In this document: in pieces, positions 8,921 to 16,316 of the stretch
Position numbering within the stretch: position 1 is the stretch's first letter
Layout of the letters: the number at the start of each line of letters is the position of its first letter
Assembly (NCBI RefSeq): GCF_001276715.1
Contig: NZ_LIUQ01000011.1
Span: 1-64,000, forward strand
Reading direction: 5' to 3'
DNA length: 64,000 nt
DNA from: Planktothricoides sp. SR001
Lineage (GTDB): Bacteria; Cyanobacteriota; Cyanobacteriia; Cyanobacteriales; Laspinemataceae
Notes under the pieces: model-generated
The model's database searches: none
Told to the model about the DNA's origin: nothing
What the model saw: the letters and a program-made list of their open reading frames with translations, nothing else
Made by a program: the position numbers and the translations under genes

Positions 8921-10387
8921 ATGGAAAATTTAATTGAACTCAAAAATGTATCTAAGACCTTTGAGAAATCCTTTTTCTCTACAGGAAAAACGATTCTGAA
9001 AAATATTAACTTCACGGTGAAGCCCGGAGATTTTGTGGTTTTACGAGGCGATAATGGATCCGGTAAAACCACAATTCTCAATCTGATTCTGGGTTTAATT
9101 AAACCCACCAGTGGCCAAGTTGAATTAATGGGTATCGAATCCAAAAATCCTGAATCAAAAAACCGCGTAGGTGTAGTTTTACAGGAAACCCAGTTTCCTA
9201 AGCATCTCAGCGTTCTAGAACTGCTCGATCTATTTCGCGGTTACTATTCTAATCCAATTTCTACCAAAGAAGCGCTCGATCGCGTTTCTCTGACCGATAA
9301 ACAGAACAGTAAAGCCATATCTCTTTCTGGGGGGCAGAAGCAAAGGCTATTATTTGCTTTAGCCTTAATTGGCAATCCTCAACTTCTGATTTTAGATGAA
9401 CCAACTCGAAATCTAGATGAAGATGGATATAAGGAATTTTGGCAGCAAATTTATCGGTGCAAAGAGCAAAGTATCACTATTTTAATGGTGACAAATAACC
9501 AATCAGACTGGGAGCAACTAAATAGCCTAGCCACCCGCTATATAACACTGAAAAAATTCTCTGAAGATTTAGAAGGCTCTCAAATTGAAATTGAAGAGTC
9601 CAACGTGCCAGTAAGTCCTGTGTCCAACTTAAATCTAGATGCTGACCAGCCAACATCTTCAAACAATGCTTTTTTTGCACAGCTTTGGTCTGAGATATTG
9701 CAAATTTATCGCACCCCACTTTATTTGCTAGGAATTGTTGTGCCTATTTTGGCTATTATTGTTAGCATTGCGTTAAAAAAAGAAGGCGATGAGGCTAAGA
9801 ATATTCTTCTTGGATTATCCTTCGTATATATGATTGCATTCGCATTACAAGCACTGCCAGGTCAAATTTCAACAGAACGAGCAGAAGGCTGGCTAAAGTT
9901 GCTCCGATCTACTCCACTTTCTTCAGAGATTTATATTGCTGCCAAAATAGTTGTTTCTTTGTTGATTTCCGTCGGAGTCGTATTACTTACCTTAATTGTT
10001 GGATCTTTAACACTTGGCTTTAGCTTTGATCCCCTTCATTGGATAGCTTTATTTGTTGCTTTTATCATAGTGGCTATTCCCCTGCTTGGATTTAGTCTAA
10101 CAGTTGGCTATTTGGTTAATCCAAAATCGGTTAATAATGTTAATGGTTTGGCATTTTTTGTTATTTTATTACTCTCAAGAACAATTGAAATTCCTAATTT
10201 ATTTTTGGAAAAAGCTACGGTTTTATCACCTGTTTATCACGCTCAAAAACTTATATTTTTGTCAGCGGATTTTCCCATAGACGGTAAGACGTATCTTTTA
10301 TTGCATTTGAGTTGGCTATTGTGGGCGAGCGGTATTTTTATTACTCTTGCTGTTTGGGCGTATCAACGTGATAGTGTGACTGAATAG
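8921..10387 (+). CDS. ABC transporter with fused ATPase and ABC-2 permease
   Basis: One 488-residue chain carries both halves of an ABC exporter. The N-terminal ATPase (about 1-215) has Walker A GDNGSGKTT near residue 45, the signature LSGGQKQR near 136 and Walker B LLILDEP near 157. A polar linker (about 220-250) leads to an ABC-2 type membrane domain (about 255-485) with six hydrophobic helices and the typical ISTERAEGWLKLLRSTPLS coupling region. ABC-2 systems export lipids, polysaccharides, drugs or heme; the substrate is not evident. The layout also recalls a CcmA-CcmB fusion, but the ERxEGxLxxLRxTPLS motif favours ABC-2. Two half-size chains presumably dimerise. Two small membrane proteins are encoded just upstream. 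Confidence 0.85.
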   Translation: MENLIELKNVSKTFEKSFFSTGKTILKNINFTVKPGDFVVLRGDNGSGKTTILNLILGLIKPTSGQVELMGIESKNPESKNRVGVVLQETQFPKHLSVLELLDLFRGYYSNPISTKEALDRVSLTDKQNSKAISLSGGQKQRLLFALALIGNPQLLILDEPTRNLDEDGYKEFWQQIYRCKEQSITILMVTNNQSDWEQLNSLATRYITLKKFSEDLEGSQIEIEESNVPVSPVSNLNLDADQPTSSNNAFFAQLWSEILQIYRTPLYLLGIVVPILAIIVSIALKKEGDEAKNILLGLSFVYMIAFALQALPGQISTERAEGWLKLLRSTPLSSEIYIAAKIVVSLLISVGVVLLTLIVGSLTLGFSFDPLHWIALFVAFIIVAIPLLGFSLTVGYLVNPKSVNNVNGLAFFVILLLSRTIEIPNLFLEKATVLSPVYHAQKLIFLSADFPIDGKTYLLLHLSWLLWASGIFITLAVWAYQRDSVTE

Positions 10388-10543
10388 GAGTTTCCGTTAA
10401 AGTTTCCTAATTTTTCCTTGAGTTAATTGGGTTAGGCGAATGAGAAAATCATCGACAAAGATTATCTCGATCGCCCTTAACCTTTTTTTCTAGTGAAGAA
10501 CTGCAAATTGTTGTATATGCTAACGGGCAATGGAGGTTTTTAA

Positions 10544-10765
10544 ATGAGACCGAACTTTGAAGCAATGACTAATGCTGAGTTAAGAGCTTATGCCTTGGCC
10601 CATCGAGAAGATATGGAACCTTTGCGAGTATTATATGATCGTCGCAGTCCTGACTCAGAAGCTACTTGGTATCCCGCACCTTTAACCGAAGAAACCATTA
10701 AAATTTCTGAGGAAGCAATTAAACAACGCATTCAAGAAATCGAAAATAAAAAGAAACAAGCTTAA
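10544..10765 (+). CDS. Small conserved cyanobacterial protein (DUF6887-like)
   Basis: The 73-residue, soluble, charged protein starts MRPNFEAMTNAELRAYAL after a good ribosome binding site (GGAGG at about 10531, ATG at 10544). The pattern of an N-terminal AELRAYxLxHRED helix, RRSPDSEATWYPAPLTEE and a Lys/Glu-rich helix is familiar from many filamentous cyanobacteria, often next to a second small protein; I recall it as DUF6887, from memory only. No partner gene is visible: downstream is a repeat cluster. Function is unknown. Confidence 0.8.
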   Translation: MRPNFEAMTNAELRAYALAHREDMEPLRVLYDRRSPDSEATWYPAPLTEETIKISEEAIKQRIQEIENKKKQA

Positions 10766-10784
10766 AATTCGGTGGTTTACATTC

Positions 10785-11032
10785 CTAAGTAGGGCGAAGC
10801 ATTCCGTAGGGGCGAAGCATTCCGTAGGGGCGAAGCATTCCGGTAGATAGCTTATTACTTAAAATATTGTAGGGGCGAATGGCCATTCGCCCCTACACTG
10901 CCGAAATGCTTCGCCCCTACAATATTTTACAGGGGTTTTCAGATTACTAAACCACGAGCGGGCGAAGCATTCCGGCAGGTAGGTTAATATTTTAAGTAAT
11001 AATTTATCTGCCGGAATGCTTCGCCCCTACAG
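10785..11032. repeat. Cluster of GTAGGGGCGAAGCATTCC hairpin repeats
   Basis: Direct copies of TAGGGGCGAAGCATTCCG stand at about 10790-10850, with inverted copies (GAATGCTTCGCCCCTAC) ending at 10920 and about 11030. A perfect palindrome GTAGGGGCGAAT..ATTCGCCCCTAC sits at about 10869-10896, nested in a longer inverted repeat 10861-10929. The same unit flanks the convergent gene ends at 35001-35074. Confidence 0.8.
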
Positions 11033-11034
11033 AT

Positions 11035-11175
11035 ATATAGCAGTCCTATATCAGTTGTGGAATTGTCGGGGTAACAGGTTTGGCAAGCGTGAGCTTACCC
11101 CTAAACGCGCCGGGGCAACCACCGCCATCGGATTGCCCCTACAAAAATATTACGATTTCTATAGGACTGCTATAT
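11035..11175. mobile_element. MITE-like 141-bp element with terminal inverted repeats
   Basis: TATAGCAGTCCTATA at 11036-11050 is matched by TATAGGACTGCTATA at 11160-11174. The 110-bp interior has no gene and contains GTTTGGCAAGCGTGAGCTTA-like sequence and CGCCGGGGCAA. Size and ends fit a miniature element, but target duplication was not established. Confidence 0.55.
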
Positions 11176-11346
11176 GTGGTTTACTCGCGGAGAAAATTGC
11201 ATTAACGCACCCTACGGCGTATATTTACTCCCAGGAAGTATAAAAAAATTTGTTATTCGTTATTCGTGGTTTAGGGGCAGCCCCGAAATAATCCATCAAA
11301 TAACAAATAACAAACAACAAATAACAAAAAAGTCAAACAAAAGTCT

Positions 11347-12450
11347 CTATTCTTGACGCTGACCGGCAATGAATTCGTTCGTCATGCGATAGGCTTCATC
11401 ATCAGTGAACTGTTGCGGGGGATGCTTCATAAAATAGGCTGAGGGAGAATATAAAACTCCCCCTTTTTGGTTATTCAGGGCTAATTGACAGCAGCGAATG
11501 GCATCAATGGAAACCCCGGCAGAATTAGGAGAATCTTCGACAGATAACCGCAGTTCTAAATTCATCGGCACATCTCCGAAAAGTTTGCCTTCCATCCGAA
11601 TAAAGGCCACTTTATTATCTTTCTGCCAAGGCACATAATCACTAGGGCCAATATGAATATTTTCATCTTCGAGTCTTTCCCCCATAACCGATTGCACCGC
11701 TTCGGTTTTCGATTCTTTTTTGGAAGAAAGACGACTGCGATTTAGCATATTCATAAAATCGGTGTTGCCGCCAGTATTTATTTGATAAGTTCGTTCAATT
11801 TTCACCCCTCTCTTTTTAAATAAATCAGTGAGAGTTCTATGGGTGATGGTGGCGCCAACTTGTGCTTTAATATCATCTCCAATAATCGGGATATTTTTCT
11901 GTTTAAATTTTTCCGCCCATAAAGGATTACTGGCAATAAATACCGGAATACAGTTAATGAAAGCTACGCCCGCATCTACGGCACATTCCGCATAGAAACA
12001 AGTGGCTTCTTCCGAACCCACGGGAAGATAATTTATCAGAATTGTTGTGCCAGATTCTTTTAAGATTTTGACTACATCTTCTTTAGATGGTTCGGGAACA
12101 TCACTGAGAACAAAGGTGTATGGTTCATCATAGTTTTTCATGTGATCTGAGAAACCATCCAGGACTTTACCCATACTGACTTTTACACCAGTTTTAGGTA
12201 GTGAATCGCAAAAAACTATGGTACAATTGGGTGGGGCAAAGATGGCTTCAGAAACTTCTAGGCCAACTTTGCGTTTATCAATATCAAAGGCTGCTACGAC
12301 TTCAATATCTGATGGTTTGTAGCCGCCGATTTCCCAGTTCATTAATCCAATGGCTTCTTCAGGATTTTTTCCTTTGTAATATTCAATTCCTTGAATTAGA
12401 GAACTGGCACAGTTACCAACGCCTACCACTGCTAATTTAATTTTTTCCAC
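11347..12450 (-). CDS. ino1: Inositol-3-phosphate synthase (Ino1 family)
   Basis: The 367-residue NAD-dependent enzyme is predicted to convert glucose 6-phosphate to 1D-myo-inositol 3-phosphate (EC 5.5.1.4), the first step to inositol lipids and related compounds. The N-terminal Rossmann motif is VGVGNCASSLIQG (about 8-20). Conserved segments of the short prokaryotic (mycobacterial-type) branch are present: NYLPVGSEEAT, FINCIPVFIAS, GDDIKAQVGAT, TGGNTDFMNM and SPNSAG. Length matches that branch and is well short of the eukaryotic form. It stands alone, divergent from hisC across a 247-bp spacer. Assignment is confident from motifs; a related NAD-binding enzyme is the less likely alternative. 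Confidence 0.88.
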   Translation of the reverse strand: MEKIKLAVVGVGNCASSLIQGIEYYKGKNPEEAIGLMNWEIGGYKPSDIEVVAAFDIDKRKVGLEVSEAIFAPPNCTIVFCDSLPKTGVKVSMGKVLDGFSDHMKNYDEPYTFVLSDVPEPSKEDVVKILKESGTTILINYLPVGSEEATCFYAECAVDAGVAFINCIPVFIASNPLWAEKFKQKNIPIIGDDIKAQVGATITHRTLTDLFKKRGVKIERTYQINTGGNTDFMNMLNRSRLSSKKESKTEAVQSVMGERLEDENIHIGPSDYVPWQKDNKVAFIRMEGKLFGDVPMNLELRLSVEDSPNSAGVSIDAIRCCQLALNNQKGGVLYSPSAYFMKHPPQQFTDDEAYRMTNEFIAGQRQE

Positions 12451-12697
12451 AGCAACTTCCTATTTTAGATGCAATTTTGGGGTCGAAATGGTCAGGGTTC
12501 ATCCTAGCATAACCACAGCAATCATTATAAAGATAAACGTAGTAAATATTCCTAGGGTGATGGGTGATTGCATCGTACAATGGCTTGGTTGATTTCTAAT
12601 TAATAATCAGAAATTATTCGCCCGGTTGCGAGAAGTTGTTAAAGAAACGGATACTGATATATATTAGTGTGCTGCTTTGAAGCAGAGAGAATGATTC

Positions 12698-13858
12698 ATG
12701 CTAAGTTTTATTCGGTCAGACCTGGCCCAGTTTACTGCCTATACTCCTCATCCTGGGGGATGCGAACCGGAGACAGATCGCCCGGTGATGGCGATCGATC
12801 GCCTGGATACGAATGAATGTCCCTACGACTTGCCAGGGGATTTAAAAGAAAAGTTGGCTTGGGTTTACCAAAAAGAAATTGAGAATAATCGCTATCCCGA
12901 CGGGGGACATATTGCCCTAAAAGAGGCGATCGCCGCTTATGTGAATGAAGCTTCTCCAGAGTCCCCAGTCCAAGGGTTGAATATTTCCGTGGGCAATGGG
13001 TCTGATGAACTGATTCGTTCCCTGCTGATTGCCACTTGTTTGGGGGGGTCGGGGGCAATTTTGGTGGCGAATCCCACTTTTTCCATGTATGCCATTATCG
13101 CCAAAACCCTGGGAATTCCCGTGGTAGAGGTGGGACGGTCTGAAACAACTTTTGAAATTGACCTCACTGCTGCCCAGGAAGCGATATTGCATCCGCAACG
13201 CTCCGCGATCGCCTCCACGGAAAATCCCCCAATCCGGGCGGTGTTTCTGGTGCATCCCAACTCCCCAACCGCGAACCCCCTCAGCGAAGCAGAATTAAAC
13301 TGGATCGGAACGTTGCCCCCAGAAATTATGGTGGTGATTGACGAGGCTTATTTTGAATTTAGCCAAACCACTTTGGTGGGAAAATTGCCCCAACATCCCA
13401 ACTGGGTGATTTTGCGGACGTTTTCCAAAGCGTTTCGTTTAGCGAGTCATCGGGTGGGATATGCGATCGCCCATCCCGAACTAATTGCCATCCTGGAAAA
13501 AGTCCGTTTGCCTTATAACTTGCCTGGGTTCACCCAAGCAGCGGCCCAAACCGCCCTACTTCACCGCCAAACTTTACTTCAAGCTATTCCCGAAATTATT
13601 CAGGAACGCGATCGCCTATATAATGCCTTGGTCAAAATTCCCCAACTGCAAGTTTGGCCCAGTGGCGCGAACTTTATTTATGTGCGCCTAAAAAACACCA
13701 GCCCCGCTCAAATGGATCCAGCTTTGAGTCAAATTGCCCAACAACTCAAAGCCCAGGGGACTTTGATTCGCCATACCGGAGGTGGTTTAAGAATTACCAT
13801 CGGCACCCCAGAGGAAAATCAGCGCACCTTAGAACGGTTGCAAGGCTTAAACCTGTAA
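12698..13858 (+). CDS. hisC: Histidinol-phosphate aminotransferase
   Basis: The 386-residue PLP enzyme of fold type I catalyses the transamination between imidazole-acetol phosphate and histidinol phosphate (EC 2.6.1.9) in histidine synthesis. Visible hallmarks are [11 protein letters not shown] near the N terminus, [17 protein letters not shown] with the PLP-contacting Asn, DEAYFEF, the Schiff-base lysine in [11 protein letters not shown] (Lys244), and a C-terminal [17 protein letters not shown] with the substrate-carboxylate arginine. Length is typical. It is followed 54 bp later by a ureidoglycolate-lyase-like gene with a GGGTGGG/CCCACCC hairpin between. Cyanobacteria often have more than one HisC-like gene, so a related aromatic or tropinone-type role is possible but less likely. 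Confidence 0.9.
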   Translation: MLSFIRSDLAQFTAYTPHPGGCEPETDRPVMAIDRLDTNECPYDLPGDLKEKLAWVYQKEIENNRYPDGGHIALKEAIAAYVNEASPESPVQGLNISVGNGSDELIRSLLIATCLGGSGAILVANPTFSMYAIIAKTLGIPVVEVGRSETTFEIDLTAAQEAILHPQRSAIASTENPPIRAVFLVHPNSPTANPLSEAELNWIGTLPPEIMVVIDEAYFEFSQTTLVGKLPQHPNWVILRTFSKAFRLASHRVGYAIAHPELIAILEKVRLPYNLPGFTQAAAQTALLHRQTLLQAIPEIIQERDRLYNALVKIPQLQVWPSGANFIYVRLKNTSPAQMDPALSQIAQQLKAQGTLIRHTGGGLRITIGTPEENQRTLERLQGLNL

Positions 13859-13870
13859 ACATCGCTTTTT

Positions 13871-13893
13871 TGGGTGGGCTTTTATCCCACCCG
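13871..13893 (+). repeat. Hairpin between hisC and next gene
   Basis: GGGTGGG and CCCACCC are separated by a seven-base loop. It is preceded by a T run but followed by no strong T run on the plus strand, so it is at best a weak terminator or a dispersed repeat. Confidence 0.5.
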
Positions 13894-13912
13894 AACCTTA
13901 ATTTTACTGGCT

Positions 13913-14404
13913 ATGAATCCATCAATTTTGTTACAAAAAATACCCGCGCAATTGATTACAAAGGAAAACTTTAACCCTTACGGTCAAGTAATTTTTCCCC
14001 AGGGTCATGGCAAAATGTTTGATGCGGAAGATGCTCAATTAAACCTGAAAAATGGCATTCCCCGATTTTATATTATGCGCCTGAATCAAATAGGGCGAAA
14101 ATTTCATCAGATTACCCGTCACGGGCAATGCACTCAATGTTTAGGTTCTCTGGAAGGAAAAGACTGGTTTATGGTTGTTGCCCCACCCAGTCAGAGTGCA
14201 GTCCCCAACCGGGAACAGATGAAAGCGTTTCGGATTCCCGGTAATTGTTTTATTAAATTAGAAGTAGGAACTTGGCACGCTGGCCCCTATTTTGAGCATG
14301 AATTTGTGGATTTTTATAATCTAGAATTGAGTGATACTAATGTGGTGGATCACTTCACATATAATTTCCGTAAATCCGACGGTTTAGAGTTTGAAATTGT
14401 TTAG
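13913..14404 (+). CDS. Ureidoglycolate lyase-like cupin protein
   Basis: The 163-residue protein starts at the ATG at 13913 (MNPSILLQKIPAQLI); the longer frame from 13874 runs through the hairpin spacer and is unlikely. NFNPYGQVIFP, ITRHGQCTQCLGSL, FRIPGNCFIKLEVGTWHAGPYF and the small beta-barrel layout match the ureidoglycolate lyase (AllA-type) cupin family, which in purine breakdown releases urea from ureidoglycolate. The histidines in RHGQC and TWHAG are in the expected metal or active-site places. No other purine-degradation gene lies nearby, and many cyanobacterial members are annotated only by similarity, so the substrate is uncertain. Confidence 0.75.
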   Translation: MNPSILLQKIPAQLITKENFNPYGQVIFPQGHGKMFDAEDAQLNLKNGIPRFYIMRLNQIGRKFHQITRHGQCTQCLGSLEGKDWFMVVAPPSQSAVPNREQMKAFRIPGNCFIKLEVGTWHAGPYFEHEFVDFYNLELSDTNVVDHFTYNFRKSDGLEFEIV

Positions 14405-14453
14405 AAATTGTTTCCTCGGGTGAGCAAATTTTTGCCCATTTTACTCGCCATAT

Positions 14454-14581
14454 GTCATTCCCGCGAATGCGGGAATCCACATTTTTCAGTACATTAATTT
14501 ACGGTTTCGTAGGGTGGGCAAATCTTGCCCACCCTACATTTTTAAGTCATTCCCGCGAATGCGGGAATCCACATTTTTCAG
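14454..14581. repeat. Two direct copies of a GTCATTCCCGCG repeat around a palindrome
   Basis: A 36-bp unit beginning GTCATTCCCGCGAATGCGG, itself palindromic at its core, is present identically at 14454-14489 and 14546-14581. Between them GTAGGGTGGGCA at 14509 pairs with TGCCCACCCTAC ending at 14537. The last copy abuts the end of the next gene. A diverged copy is at 8012. Confidence 0.85.
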
Positions 14582-14592
14582 CGAATTTGATC

Positions 14593-15342
14593 CTACACCG
14601 CAACTTGAGAACGGCTGACCGTAGCCAAGGCTTCAACCAAACTACGCACCACAGCGATCATTTCGATTTCGCTTTCCAGACGGTTGACAGCAGAACCAAC
14701 ACCGACACCAGCGGCGCCCGCAGCGATCGCCATTGGGGCCGTGACGCTAGAAATGCCGGAGGCACATAACACGGGCACGGATACGGCGCGAGAAATTTCC
14801 GCCGCTGCTGCCAAAGTGGGGGCAGCTTTTTCAATCAAGCCCAGAGTGCCGGGGTGAGCGGGCTGGCTGCTGGTGCCGCCTTCGGTTTGGATAATATCCG
14901 CCCCAGCTTTGACCAATGCTTCGGCCAATTCTACTTGTCGATCCAGTTCCAGAATGTGCGGAACGGTGACAGATAAGGTAATTTCCGGCAACAGGGCGCG
15001 AGTTTCGCGGGTCAGTTGCAGCACTTCTGCCGCTTCAAACCGGATGCCTTGGGCATAAAACGCATCAAAATTACCGATTTCAATTAAATCCGCACCGGCA
15101 GCGACTGCCGGGACAAACTTGGCGGCTTCTACCGCAGAAACGCAGATAGGCAGGTTGGTTAAGCTTTTGGCTAATTTGACCAATTCTGGGTCAGCGGCAA
15201 TATCCAGAAAAGTAGCCCCACCGCGATCGGCAGCCCGAACCACTTTGGCGACGCTGGTCGGATCGAAGTTGGTCAGTCCGGCAATAATTTTAAGAGCGCG
15301 GCCTTCTTGGAATGCTCTCTGTAGTTTTGGTTGAATCGTCAT
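14593..15342 (-). CDS. Ycf23 / DUF561 family TIM-barrel protein
   Basis: The 249-residue protein opens LQRAFQEGRALKIIAGLTNFDPTSV and has GGATFLDIAADPELV, PICVSAVEAAKFVPAVAAGADLIEIGNFDAFY and VPVLCASGISSVTAPMAIAAGAAGVGVGSAVN. This is a (beta/alpha)8 barrel with a C-terminal phosphate-binding-type GxGxGS loop. It matches the cyanobacterial and algal-plastid Ycf23 family (DUF561), whose biochemical role is not established. Length fits. It is transcribed away from the psbU region. A related flavin- or phosphate-binding barrel enzyme is possible; no catalytic assignment is made. Confidence 0.82.
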   Translation of the reverse strand: MTIQPKLQRAFQEGRALKIIAGLTNFDPTSVAKVVRAADRGGATFLDIAADPELVKLAKSLTNLPICVSAVEAAKFVPAVAAGADLIEIGNFDAFYAQGIRFEAAEVLQLTRETRALLPEITLSVTVPHILELDRQVELAEALVKAGADIIQTEGGTSSQPAHPGTLGLIEKAAPTLAAAAEISRAVSVPVLCASGISSVTAPMAIAAGAAGVGVGSAVNRLESEIEMIAVVRSLVEALATVSRSQVAV

Positions 15343-15448
15343 GGTTCTACCCTGCGAAAATGATCATCCTCATTTTGACATTGACCGGCGATCGAAGCCA
15401 GTCAGCCTGGGAATCAAAATCATTCATCAATCTTTACAATTCACCCAA

Positions 15449-15478
15449 AAGGGCGGACACCAACCATCCACCGCCCTT
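15449..15478 (+). repeat. Hairpin in spacer upstream of psbU
   Basis: AAGGGCGG (15449-15456) pairs with CCGCCCTT (15471-15478). Together with GAGCGATCGCTC near 15513 and the terminator at 15596, it gives the spacer the look of a small structured transcript. Confidence 0.55.
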
Positions 15479-15595
15479 ACCACGGATTCTCCGCAAGGCA
15501 CTCATCCTAGGGAGCGATCGCTCCTGCCGCCTTCAAAGTAGCGACTCACCGCCAAGCTATTGTGTTCGATGCCTGATTATTGTTAAATATCATTG

Positions 15596-15642
15596 CCCCC
15601 CGGTTTGGTACTTTCTCGTCACCAAACCTAGGGGGTTTTCTT
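15596..15642 (+). terminator. Strong intrinsic terminator upstream of psbU
   Basis: CCCCC-GGTTTGGT pairs with ACCAAACC-TA-GGGGG and is followed by TTTTCTT on the plus strand. The complementary strand has no T run. No plus-strand gene ends just before it (the nearest stop is at 14404), so it may end a small RNA starting in the 15343-15590 spacer or act in a psbU leader. Confidence 0.7.
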
Positions 15643-15738
15643 GGTGTAAGGGCATTGATCTGCTAGTCAGAGATATTAAATTGCCAGAATTCTGCAATAA
15701 TTTCCAATAATGTTTATGAGTCAGATTGGGAGTAATTT

Positions 15739-16170
15739 ATGAGACGATTGCTGCGCTCATTGGCGGTTGTATGTGTATTTAGCCTAAGTCTGTTGGGATG
15801 GATGGGTTCTGCCCAGAGTGCATTAGCGGCTAATTTAACCCAGTTCGCCCAAAATGCGCCCTTCCTATTCGCCGAAGTCAAGCTTCGCAATCCCCTGGAA
15901 GACAAATTTTACGAAATCGGCAACAAAATCGATTTAAATAACACCAATATTCGTTCATTTCGCGAGTTACAAGGGTTCTATCCGAATCTGGCCAGTAAAA
16001 TTATCAAAAATGCCCCGTATGAAAAGGTTGAGGATGTGTTAAACATTCCTGGACTCTCCGAAACGCAAAAAGCTCGTTTACAAGAGAATCTAGACAAATT
16101 CACCGCCACCGAACCACTGCCAGAGTTGATCGAAGGCGACGATCGCATTAACAAAGGCTACTATAAGTAA
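15739..16170 (+). CDS. psbU: Photosystem II 12 kDa extrinsic protein PsbU
   Basis: The 143-residue precursor has a signal peptide ([20 protein letters not shown], cleavage probably after AQSALA, about residue 30) for export to the thylakoid lumen. The mature part has the PsbU features [43 protein letters not shown] (helix-hairpin-helix) and the C-terminal [12 protein letters not shown]. PsbU stabilises the oxygen-evolving manganese cluster with PsbO and PsbV. Length is typical. The start follows GGGAGTAATTT, an acceptable ribosome binding site. A strong plus-strand terminator lies about 100 bp upstream, so its own promoter should lie between 15643 and 15738. nadB follows 146 bp later. Confidence 0.95.
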   Translation: MRRLLRSLAVVCVFSLSLLGWMGSAQSALAANLTQFAQNAPFLFAEVKLRNPLEDKFYEIGNKIDLNNTNIRSFRELQGFYPNLASKIIKNAPYEKVEDVLNIPGLSETQKARLQENLDKFTATEPLPELIEGDDRINKGYYK

Positions 16171-16316
16171 AATTGCGCTTTGATTGGCCAGAATTTCCTG
16201 TCGCCACATCACTAAAAAGTTAGACTTTGAATAAAATCGCCCTTTGCCGAGTAAGGTTAAATAGATCCATAATTCTAGATCAAACCAAGCAACCGACAAG
16301 GGGCGATTTTTCATTG

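Noticed and set aside
8921-10387. CcmA-CcmB heme exporter fusion
   Set aside because: The ERxEGWLKLLRSTPLS coupling region and six-helix pattern fit ABC-2 exporters better, and no cytochrome c maturation genes are near.
11016-11356. Two short plus frames
   Set aside because: They cover the MITE-like element and its flank; no protein-like pattern.
15312-15710. 132-residue frame upstream of psbU
   Set aside because: It contains the terminator and hairpins and lacks a ribosome site.
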